Below are positions 1 to 6,910 of a stretch of 20,683 nucleotides of DNA, in pieces. Source of the stretch: a virus; IMG/VR virus record IMGVR_UViG_3300050821_016729, positions 1 to 20,683 of that record. One strand, written 5' to 3'. Numbering within the stretch: position 1 is the stretch's first letter; every line of letters starts with the position of its first letter. The notes under the pieces are model-generated. The model searched no databases, was not told the origin of the DNA, and was given only the letters and a program-made list of their open reading frames with translations. A program made the translations under genes and the position numbers.

Positions 1-2250
1 CTTGGTCGCGTCCGTGGTAGCAGCGCCGGAGTATGGATCGTCCATCGCCGCCTTCTTGAGCGCGCCGGTGCGCTCATAGACGTCGAGCGGTCGCGACAGT
101 TCGGCGTATTTCAGCCGCGCCGCCTTCATCTGCGGATGCGTTTCTTCGAGATTCTTGAGGAAGGCGTCACGAACCTCGGTCAGCTTATGCGCGCCATTGG
201 CATCGAGGGCCTCGATGTTCTTGTTGAGCGTCTGGAGGATTTCGCGTGCCTGGCTGATCGACACTTTCTTGATCGCCGGCTGACCCTTGACGTCGGGCGC
301 ATTGGTCAATGAGCGGCGGAATTGCGCCAGCGCGTCCTTCAGCTCCGGGTTCTTCGTCTCGGCCTCGAGGCTCTTGGCCTGAGCAAGAAAGCGCTCGGTC
401 GGCACCGACGGCTTGCCGCCATCCGACTTCACCGCTTTGTCGAAGCCCGACTTATCGGCCCGCTCGGTCTTGAGCGTCTCCATGTCCTTGACCGCCGTTT
501 CGTGGGCGTGCAGGCCAAAGTCCTCGGGATTGGCGGTCGGCTTGGCCGCTGCGTCGGCAATCTTCGCCTTGTGGGCAACCGTTTCGGCTTCGTCGCCCGC
601 CGCCTGCGACTTCGCCGCCAGTTTGTCGATCTGCGCTAGCTTCGCCGTTTTCTCCTCGGCGGTCAGCGCCTTGCCGGTTTGCGTATTGACGCCCGACTTC
701 AACTCTTCCGACAACCGGCGCGCCTCACCACCCCAGACATCGCTAATCTCCTTACCGGCCCATTTCGCCGCGCCGGCGACGCCGGGAACCGCGCCGCCGA
801 TCGCCGCGCCGGCCGCGGCGCTGATGCCGGTGTCCTCCAGCTTGGCCTTGGCGCGCGCCGCATCGTCGCTCTCGCCGGTCGGTGTCATGGCTCCGGCGAG
901 GCCTGCGCCACGTCCGCCCTGCCATGCCGCCTCGGCCCATTTCGCCAACGACGGGCCCCCCTCGGCTACGGCGCGCGCACCAGCGCCTACAGCTTCGATC
1001 CCGCCGCCAACCGGCGCCAGCATTGACAGCGCCGTTCCGGCCTTCTGCGCCTCGGGGTCGCCGTAGCCCTGCAACGTGCGAGTCGCCTCGGCCGCCTTGC
1101 CGCCACCCAGCACGTTCGGCAGAAGTTCGCCGATCCCGGTGACACCCTGCAAGATGCCGGAGCCTAGACCCTCAACCTGGGAAACGTCGCGCTGGATCGC
1201 CGGACCTTTGAAGTCGCCGGTCACGACCTCTTTTAGCTCGTCTTTCAACTCCTCGTAGTTCGACGGCGGCTTGTCCGGTGCGTTCTTGCCCGCCTCGCTC
1301 TCGTAGGACTTGCCCTGCACGTCCTGCTGGTAGGCGTCCTGCGGCGTGATCGGCTTGGCGCCGGGAGGGAGTGGCGGCAAGCCTTCGCCCGGCTTGACGG
1401 TCTCGGCGGCGATCGGTTTCGCCCCGGCAGGTAGAGGCGGCAACGAGGGATCGTTGACCGCGTCTGACATCGCGTCGGCGGCAACACGCGGCTGAGAATT
1501 TTCGACGGGTTTTGTCTGAAGCCCGTCGGAAGACGCGCCGCCGAAGTCTTTCGTCATCACGCCATAAATCTGGCCAAGCGAGCGCGGACGCTTCGGATCG
1601 CCACCTTCGAAGAAAATCGTCGGATTGTAACGGGCCTCGGTCGGAAAGATCGACGCGCCGGCGACCGACGAGTCGGCCTCCATCGCCTTGAAGAACTTCG
1701 GCCCACCACCGGTTCCGAGAAAATGCATCATGTAGAGATTACCCGGCGACGGATCGACGCCGTTCGCCGTCAGGATCTTGGTGTTGTCGGCGGTGATCGC
1801 CTGCATCGCCTGATCCTGCTTGTCGCCGTTCCAGATGTCCTCGGGGCGCAGGTCCAACTCGGGATGCGCGGCGGCGACGCCCAGCCAAGTCTTCGGCGTG
1901 AAGGCGTAGCGGCCGAAAGCGACGCCATTGCCGGCCATATCATTGCCGCCGCTCTCGCGTCGGCGCACGATCGACATATAATCGCCCGCCGCCGGCTTGT
2001 CGGCCTTGGGCGCGGTCGCTGGCGCGTTGAAGAAATGCGGATGTGTCTCAGGCGTGATCTTGTCGGCTTTGGGCGTTTCCGGCTTGGCGGGCGCCGCAGA
2101 GGCAAGCGACGCGAGCATGTTGCCCTGACGCGGAGCCGCAGGATCACTCTGATCCGGAGCCGGTGGACGTTCGGCCGGAAATTCGAGCGGAGGTGGGTTC
2201 CGTGGCGCCAACGGCGCACCCTGATAAGGATCGTCGTCGAGCAAGCTCAT
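1..2250 (-). CDS. Large ejection (internal virion) protein with N-terminal lytic transglycosylase domain, partial (gp16-like)
   Basis: The frame is open for 750 codons from the ATG at 2250-2248 to the window edge, so the C-terminus is missing. Residues about 88-200 look like a soluble lytic transglycosylase domain: the catalytic-type motif ESGGN has its glutamate at residue 99, followed by a GRYAFTPKTW segment and an MHFLGTGGGPKFF segment typical of phage SLT domains. This domain would cut peptidoglycan during DNA entry. The rest is low-complexity and helical, with a duplicated LPPLPxGAKPI motif (residues about 270-280 and 291-301) and Gly/Ala-rich apolar stretches near residues 400-430 and 474-495 that could insert into membrane. 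T7 gp16 has the same plan: an N-terminal transglycosylase on a very long ejection protein, last of the 14-15-16 series. The start overlaps the upstream gene by 4 bp (ATGA). The transglycosylase call is strong; the gp16 equivalence is inference from order and architecture. Confidence 0.85.
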   Translation of the reverse strand, partial: MSLLDDDPYQGAPLAPRNPPPLEFPAERPPAPDQSDPAAPRQGNMLASLASAAPAKPETPKADKITPETHPHFFNAPATAPKADKPAAGDYMSIVRRRESGGNDMAGNGVAFGRYAFTPKTWLGVAAAHPELDLRPEDIWNGDKQDQAMQAITADNTKILTANGVDPSPGNLYMMHFLGTGGGPKFFKAMEADSSVAGASIFPTEARYNPTIFFEGGDPKRPRSLGQIYGVMTKDFGGASSDGLQTKPVENSQPRVAADAMSDAVNDPSLPPLPAGAKPIAAETVKPGEGLPPLPPGAKPITPQDAYQQDVQGKSYESEAGKNAPDKPPSNYEELKDELKEVVTGDFKGPAIQRDVSQVEGLGSGILQGVTGIGELLPNVLGGGKAAEATRTLQGYGDPEAQKAGTALSMLAPVGGGIEAVGAGARAVAEGGPSLAKWAEAAWQGGRGAGLAGAMTPTGESDDAARAKAKLEDTGISAAAGAAIGGAVPGVAGAAKWAGKEISDVWGGEARRLSEELKSGVNTQTGKALTAEEKTAKLAQIDKLAAKSQAAGDEAETVAHKAKIADAAAKPTANPEDFGLHAHETAVKDMETLKTERADKSGFDKAVKSDGGKPSVPTERFLAQAKSLEAETKNPELKDALAQFRRSLTNAPDVKGQPAIKKVSISQAREILQTLNKNIEALDANGAHKLTEVRDAFLKNLEETHPQMKAARLKYAELSRPLDVYERTGALKKAAMDDPYSGAATTDATK

Positions 2251-4115
2251 TGGACCGGCGTCCCGTCCTCATAGACATATTTGCCGTTCACCACGCCAAA
2301 CGGTTTGCCATCCTTGTCGGTCCACTGGGCCTTAAAACCACTCCCGGCCGGTCCGGCAGGCGCCGCACCGCCCTCGACGCCATTCGGCCCAACCTTGTAT
2401 TTCTGGCCGCCGAAATCATAAGCCCCCTCGACGCGCGGCCGGGCGGTGTCGGGGTCGACATGAAAATGCTCCATGACTTCTCGAGAGCCGATGGCGTCCG
2501 TGACTTCCTGCGGCGACAGTAGATTGCGATATTTGTTGATCGTCGAGGTCATCGCGCCGCCGACCAGCACCTGCACGGCGTTGATATTGGCGCGCAACTG
2601 ATCCTTGGTCAGCGACGGATCGAAGTTCTTCTTGATCTCCTCGCGGTCGCCGAGCGCGCCAGCGACGCCGGCTCCGGTCGCCGCCTTGACGATTTCGTCG
2701 CCGACCAGCGACAGCGCCGTCTCGTAGGAGGTGACGTTCGGATTGCCGGTTTGCTTGCCCCAGGCCGCCGCGAGGCTGTTGAGCGTCTTGATGTCGGCGC
2801 CATCCGACAGCTTGTCAACGAGGCCCTTGAAAAAGTCGAGATGCTGGTCAAGTCGCACATAGGAAGCGATCGCGTCGGAATCCTTGCCGCTGGTCAGCTT
2901 CTTACGCGCCGCCTGCACTGCGGCGAACTTGGCCGGGTTGAAATCCGGGTTGAGCTTCTTGGCTTCCTCAAGCGCGCCGTCCGGGCCGTCCCAGCCCGGC
3001 TCGCGGGCGATCTGCAACTGGCCCGGCGCCGGCATCTGATAAGCGGCGAGCGCCTGCGCCTGCCAGTGCTTGTTGGCGTCGGTCAACGGCGGCAGCAGCC
3101 GCGCGCCGCCCTGCGACTTGAACGCGCCGTAGATCGCTGCCTCTTTCTTCATCCGATCGTCGGGCGAAGACGCCTGCCCTTCCGGCGAAGCGGCCCATGC
3201 GTCATATTGCGCCTTGGCCTGACCGGTGAAGCTGTCCTGCTCCTTCTCCTGCTTGTCTTTCTCAGCCTGATACTTCTCCAGATATTTGTCCGGATTGGCT
3301 TCGGCGAGCAGCTTGTAGACGCCCATCGTGTCACCGGCCGCCAGCGCCGCTTGATATTCTGGCGTCTTTTTAGCCTCGCCCTCAGCTTTAGCGCCGTCGA
3401 CCGCGCCTTGTATCTTCGCCATTTCGGCGTCCAGCTTCTCCTGCTTGATATTCAAGTCAGCCATGTTCTTGTCGCGCTGATCCTGTAGCTTCGCCCAGCC
3501 GAGCACGCCGTTCTGCTGCATCATCTCCAGCGACGTCTGATCCTTGAACGCCGTCGCCATGGCCGAGATGCGAGCGCGATAATCCGCTGTCTCCTCCTTC
3601 GTCAGATCGACATTGTTCTTCATGCGATCCTTGACCGACGAGAGCAGGTCTTTGTAGGCGTCGCGCTGATATTCGTAGAGCTTCTGCGTTTGCTCGTTGG
3701 CGTCTTTCCACTGCTGGTAGGCGGCCGTCGCGGCGGCGGTATCCTTCTGCTTGAAAGCCTGCATCACCGCCGCGCCGGCGTTCATCGCCGTCATCAGCGG
3801 CGTGCGCGTGAAATGGCTCGCCAGCATCGCGAACATCATCGCCAGCGATCCCCACTCCTCGATCGGGCCAGACGACTTCGGCGGAACGTAAGGGGCCGGT
3901 GGCTTGAAGACAGGCGCGGGATTCTTGGAGAAGAAATCGCTCTCGATCCGCTGGTTCTCGGCCCTGTCTTTATCGACGCTCTTGTCGTGCTCGGCCGTCG
4001 TGGCATCGATCTTGTCGGTGAACGCCTTCATCCGAGCGCCGCTGTCGTCAAGCGGGCTCGGCGCCGGGGCGAGCGGCGCGGCGGCGGGAGCGCTGGCGAG
4101 CGGGCTGGCGTCCAT
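2247..4115 (-). CDS. Probable ejection/internal virion protein (gp15-like), 622 aa
   Basis: The N-terminus (residues 1-26) is Ala/Pro-rich. A Pro-rich linker at 64-85 leads into a weakly apolar segment at 88-120, then long charged helical stretches (about 120-330) rich in Lys, Glu, Gln and Ala that suggest coiled coil. A more globular part at about 340-560 contains NPNVTSYETALSLVG at 458-472, a pattern I associate with injection-type proteins of alphaproteobacterial phages. I see no enzymatic motif. The ATG at 4115 has AGGA just upstream on the minus strand and lies 3 bp after the previous stop, and the stop overlaps the next start by 4 bp, so the pair is probably translationally coupled. Placement between a gp14-like and a transglycosylase-bearing gp16-like protein suggests a role in the periplasmic DNA-ejection tube. 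That role is inference. Confidence 0.75.
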   Translation of the reverse strand: MDASPLASAPAAAPLAPAPSPLDDSGARMKAFTDKIDATTAEHDKSVDKDRAENQRIESDFFSKNPAPVFKPPAPYVPPKSSGPIEEWGSLAMMFAMLASHFTRTPLMTAMNAGAAVMQAFKQKDTAAATAAYQQWKDANEQTQKLYEYQRDAYKDLLSSVKDRMKNNVDLTKEETADYRARISAMATAFKDQTSLEMMQQNGVLGWAKLQDQRDKNMADLNIKQEKLDAEMAKIQGAVDGAKAEGEAKKTPEYQAALAAGDTMGVYKLLAEANPDKYLEKYQAEKDKQEKEQDSFTGQAKAQYDAWAASPEGQASSPDDRMKKEAAIYGAFKSQGGARLLPPLTDANKHWQAQALAAYQMPAPGQLQIAREPGWDGPDGALEEAKKLNPDFNPAKFAAVQAARKKLTSGKDSDAIASYVRLDQHLDFFKGLVDKLSDGADIKTLNSLAAAWGKQTGNPNVTSYETALSLVGDEIVKAATGAGVAGALGDREEIKKNFDPSLTKDQLRANINAVQVLVGGAMTSTINKYRNLLSPQEVTDAIGSREVMEHFHVDPDTARPRVEGAYDFGGQKYKVGPNGVEGGAAPAGPAGSGFKAQWTDKDGKPFGVVNGKYVYEDGTPVQ

Positions 4116-4118
4116 GGA

Positions 4119-5324
4119 TCATCCTGTCGGCGTCGGAATGGACTTGAACCCCATCCCGGCCAGGCCACCGGCGAAATTGGCGATCGATTGGCTGAGCGCG
4201 GCGTCCTGCTGGATCGAGGTCTGCATCAGGCTCTGGTAAAGCTGAGCCGAGAATTCGCTCTCGCTGACGCCCTGCTGCAACAGATTGGTGGCGATCTGCG
4301 CCCCTTGGCTGACCGTCGTCTGGGCGAGATTGGCTAGATCCTGAGCCTCGGCGCTGGAGCCGCTTTGACCGCGTGCCGCATATTGCGAACGGATCGTCGC
4401 CGCAGCCGCGTCATGCGCCGCCTGCAGACCCGACGAAATGCCAGGCGGCAGCGTGCCCGACGTGAGATAATTCTGCAATTCCTGGCCCTGCTGGGCGAGC
4501 TGAGCCGCTTCGCCGCTGACCTGGCCCTCGAAGGCAGGCTTCTTGTCGCCGCTCAGAATCGACGACAGCAAACCGGCTCCGCTCGCCGCCAACGGCCCAA
4601 AGGTTTTCAGCGATCCAAGCAGCCCGGCGCCGGCCGGCGCAGCAGCCGGAGCCCCGGCAACCGGCGCGGCGGCCGCGACGCCATTGGCGGCGGTCGTCAG
4701 ACCAGCCGGCGCGGCGGATGAGCCGACGCCCGCCGCAGCGTCACCGGTCAACGCCGAGGGCGCCGAAGCGGCCTGGATCAGCGACGGATCGACCGTGCCG
4801 AATTCGCCGACCGAAGATGGCGCAGCCGCAACGCCCGCCGGCGCGGCGCCGGCAGCGGCCGAACCCGCCGATCCGGCGGTTGGCGCAGCGCCCGCTGCAC
4901 TGGGAAGCGCCGCCGCTCCGGGCGAGGCGATCGGCGCCGCGCCGCCGGCTGAGCCGGGAACCCCGGCCCCCAACGCGCCGCCGGCGCTCGCCGCTGGCGA
5001 CAACAGCGAAGCGAAAGAGCCGAGCCCGGCGGTGTCGGCGGCGGACAGACCGGAAGCGGCGACGCCCGCGTCAAGCTCCGGCGCCGCGGCGGCGAGATCG
5101 AGGCCGCCTGACAAGGAGGAACTCAGCCCGGCGATATCAGCGCTGGTCAGCGCCGCGCCCGTGGCGGTCGGCGCCGCGGCAAGAGCGGCCGCATCGACGC
5201 CAGCCGCTCCAGCAGCTGTGGCGTCCGCGGCGCCAGCCGCCGCGCCGCCAAGCCCGAGCGCGCCGCCGACGCCAGCCAAGCTGTCCGAGAGCGCCGCGAC
5301 GAGAGGAATGGATACGCAACCCAT
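4119..5324 (-). CDS. Ala/Gly-rich probable ejection protein (gp14-like), 401 aa
   Basis: I place the start at the ATG 5324-5322 (MGCVSIPLVAAL...), 2 bp after the GNAT stop; the longer open frame reaching 5396 would overlap the GNAT gene. The ribosome site is weak (GAGA about 7 nt upstream). Residues 1-255 are extremely Ala/Gly/Pro/Ser-rich, with several short apolar segments. Residues 265-401 are a helical, Gln- and Ser-rich domain (QLAQQGQELQNYL, then SQYAARGQSGSSAEAQDLA). This low-complexity apolar region plus short helical domain, directly before a coiled-coil protein and a transglycosylase protein, is the arrangement of T7 gp14, which forms the outer-membrane part of the ejection channel. 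The antisense strand is also open over a long stretch, a side effect of GCC/GGC repetition. The ejection role is an inference from context. Confidence 0.7.
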   Translation of the reverse strand: MGCVSIPLVAALSDSLAGVGGALGLGGAAAGAADATAAGAAGVDAAALAAAPTATGAALTSADIAGLSSSLSGGLDLAAAAPELDAGVAASGLSAADTAGLGSFASLLSPAASAGGALGAGVPGSAGGAAPIASPGAAALPSAAGAAPTAGSAGSAAAGAAPAGVAAAPSSVGEFGTVDPSLIQAASAPSALTGDAAAGVGSSAAPAGLTTAANGVAAAAPVAGAPAAAPAGAGLLGSLKTFGPLAASGAGLLSSILSGDKKPAFEGQVSGEAAQLAQQGQELQNYLTSGTLPPGISSGLQAAHDAAAATIRSQYAARGQSGSSAEAQDLANLAQTTVSQGAQIATNLLQQGVSESEFSAQLYQSLMQTSIQQDAALSQSIANFAGGLAGMGFKSIPTPTG

Positions 5325-5326
5325 GA

Positions 5327-5794
5327 TCAGTCTCGCAGCCAGAGATAATATTCGTGTTTGATCAGCGTCGCCCCAAGCCTTATGAACCACACCCACAGAC
5401 GCGCGCCACGCCCGAGCATCCGGTGATGCATCAGCGCGTAGTCAGCGCCGAACAGCCTAAGCCCCGGAAGGGAAAAAGTCACCATGCGATAACCGACCCC
5501 GGCGAATTGCGGGTCGACGTAAATCGCGCCCTGATTGGCCATCGTCAAACCCTTCGATTCCGGGTCGGGCAGCAGGCTCCATGTGCAGTAGCCAATCAGG
5601 CGCCCATCGACCCGCGCTCCGACCACACGCAGCACGCCGGCCCTCTCGGCCTCGGCCATCGCCCGCTCGTCGATCCTGCAGGGTCGCTTCTCGGCCAGAC
5701 GGCCCTCGACTTCGCTGAAATGCGCCTTCGCCAGCCACTCGCCTTCGGGCCAAACGGAGCCCCACGTCTCCCATGCGATGACTTCGTCACGCAT
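5327..5794 (-). CDS. GNAT-family N-acetyltransferase, 155 aa
   Basis: GNAT enzymes transfer an acetyl group from acetyl-CoA to an amine. The central strand-turn-strand (VVGARVDGRLIGYCTW, residues 57-72) is followed by a strand and the acetyl-CoA-binding motif A, VDPQFAGVGYRM, with Q96-x-x-G99-x-G101, the usual Q/R-x-x-G-x-G/A signature. The C-terminal GATLIKHEYYLWL fits the last strand of the fold. Length matches single-domain GNATs. The ATG at 5794 lies inside the end of the sulfotransferase-like gene (8-bp overlap), and the next gene starts 2 bp after its stop. Small GNAT-like genes are familiar just upstream of ejection genes in podophages. The position corresponds to T7 gene 13, but I claim no homology. 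The substrate is unknown. Confidence 0.8.
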   Translation of the reverse strand: MRDEVIAWETWGSVWPEGEWLAKAHFSEVEGRLAEKRPCRIDERAMAEAERAGVLRVVGARVDGRLIGYCTWSLLPDPESKGLTMANQGAIYVDPQFAGVGYRMVTFSLPGLRLFGADYALMHHRMLGRGARLWVWFIRLGATLIKHEYYLWLRD

Positions 5795-6353
5795 TCGCGC
5801 GCGCCTCGATCTCCTTCTTCATCGCAATGATCGCGTCCTGATTCGCGGCGACCTTTTTCATCGCATCCATGACGTCGATCTGAATATTGAGCGCCGCCAG
5901 CTTTTTGTCCCATTGCTGATCCCACCAGCACGGCAGGCAATGCTCGAACAGGCTCCGCCGGATGATCTCATTGTAGAGACCAAAAAATGATACCGACAGA
6001 ACGCCCGCCTCTCTCGCGATCTCGTCGAGAATGGCGTCCTTCGCTTCGAGATCGCCCTCACGAGGGAAGATGCCGAACTGGCCAAGACTTCGCTTCACAT
6101 CCTGAACCGGCCGGCGGATAACGGCGATTGCCGCTTCAGGAAACCGTTCGCGAAACAGCCGCCAGCCCATCATCGCGCCGGTCTCGACCGTGCCGCTCAT
6201 GCCATTATCGAAAGCAGAAAAGAAGCCTTCGATCGAATCGCTCTTCGGCGCGATGTCATGGCCGACAATCCTGCCGTCATAGGCCAGATATTGCGCCAGC
6301 CACGCAGTCCGGCTTCTCGGCAGAGCAAAGACGATAAACGGCGATTCGGTCAA
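5787..6353 (-). CDS. Sulfotransferase-like P-loop protein, 188 aa, TTG start
   Basis: Residues 6-19 (FIVFALPRSRTAWL) match the 5'-phosphosulfate-binding loop of PAPS-dependent sulfotransferases: a beta strand then PRSRTxWL. Residues 76-90 (IAVIRRPVQDVKRSL) match the 3'-phosphate-binding region, with Arg80/81 and Ser89 in the usual Arg-(x)n-Ser spacing. At 188 aa it is shorter than typical cellular sulfotransferases (about 250-300 aa), like other compact phage and bacterial members. The start is TTG at 6353-6351: GAGG lies 8 nt upstream, TTGA overlaps the previous stop by 4 bp, and the next in-frame ATG would delete the P-loop, which settles the choice. The C-terminus (about 155-188) is a charged helix. 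The family call is fairly secure; activity and substrate are unknown. Confidence 0.72.
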   Translation of the reverse strand: MTESPFIVFALPRSRTAWLAQYLAYDGRIVGHDIAPKSDSIEGFFSAFDNGMSGTVETGAMMGWRLFRERFPEAAIAVIRRPVQDVKRSLGQFGIFPREGDLEAKDAILDEIAREAGVLSVSFFGLYNEIIRRSLFEHCLPCWWDQQWDKKLAALNIQIDVMDAMKKVAANQDAIIAMKKEIEARANA

Positions 6354-6682
6354 ATCTGCAACCTCAGTTCAGCATAGAGATGCTCGAAATAATGAAGCTG
6401 TATCCACGCCTGTAACTGCTTCGGATCGCCAAGGTCGACGTCCTGCAGATCGGCGCTTTGCAGGCCGAGAACACCGTTCATATCGCTGTGGAGTTGCGAA
6501 TTGTTCTGCAGGAAATCGTCGGTCGAGTTCGGATTGATCGGGTCGATCTGATAGTCGCTCAAATTGACGCTGAACTGTGCCTTGATCGCCGCGCGGATGC
6601 GACTGTGGCTATCTCGATGGTCAAAGGACCATCTCGACCACTGGTCCTGCGTTTCGGGCGTGTTTTCTAAGGCCGGCAACAT
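6350..6682 (-). CDS. Conserved small phage tail-region protein, 110 aa, function unknown
   Basis: The ATG at 6682-6680 lies 1 bp after the stop of the previous gene, so I prefer it to the longer frame reaching 6823, which would overlap most of that gene. The protein is acidic with many His, Asp and Gln. It has an FDHRDSHSRIRAAI segment, an NNSQLHSDMNGVLGLQSADLQDVDL segment (quoted here as a pattern of H, DMN, DL and D positions) and a final LQAWIQLHYFEHLYAE. I recognise this H...DMN...DL...W...EH pattern from small unannotated proteins next to tail-nozzle genes of alphaproteobacterial phages, but no function is known to me. Its GC content looks somewhat below that of its neighbours. It ends with a TTGA overlap with the sulfotransferase-like gene, suggesting coupled translation. 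Confidence 0.7.
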   Translation of the reverse strand: MLPALENTPETQDQWSRWSFDHRDSHSRIRAAIKAQFSVNLSDYQIDPINPNSTDDFLQNNSQLHSDMNGVLGLQSADLQDVDLGDPKQLQAWIQLHYFEHLYAELRLQI

Positions 6683-6683
6683 C

Positions 6684-6899
6684 TCATTCAGCGGTTCGAT
6701 TGCTGCGTCCCGCCGGGCGCGTCGGACCGGGCTCGACTTGCGGCATCTCCCACGGCTCGTCTTTGTTCCATCCTTCACCTCGCCACGAAGCAGTGCCGTT
6801 GGCAGTTTGAGCCAAAAAACCATCGGCTCCCTTCTCGTTCTCGCCGCGAGCGATCAGGTTCTCGAAGTCCATCTTGACGCCCTTGGTGCGCATGGTCAT
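6684..6899 (-). CDS. Small hypothetical protein, 71 aa
   Basis: The start ATG at 6899-6897 (MTMRTKGVKMDFENL...) has GAGGAG 7 nt upstream on the minus strand, a good Shine-Dalgarno; a GTG further upstream would overlap the preceding stop. The N-terminal 20 residues are basic then helical. The remainder is Gly/Pro/Trp-containing (WRGEGWNKDEPWEMP) and probably extended. No domain is recognised. It sits 11 bp after the gp12-like gene and 1 bp before the next gene, so it belongs to the tail operon and could be a small virion or assembly protein. Confidence 0.65.
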   Translation of the reverse strand: MTMRTKGVKMDFENLIARGENEKGADGFLAQTANGTASWRGEGWNKDEPWEMPQVEPGPTRPAGRSNRTAE

Positions 6900-6910
6900 G
6901 GATACTCTCC

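Noticed and set aside
4543-5361. A 272-codon plus-strand open frame, Ala/Pro-rich
   Set aside because: It is the antisense reading of the Ala/Gly-rich gp14-like gene; GCC/GGC runs read as open on both strands.
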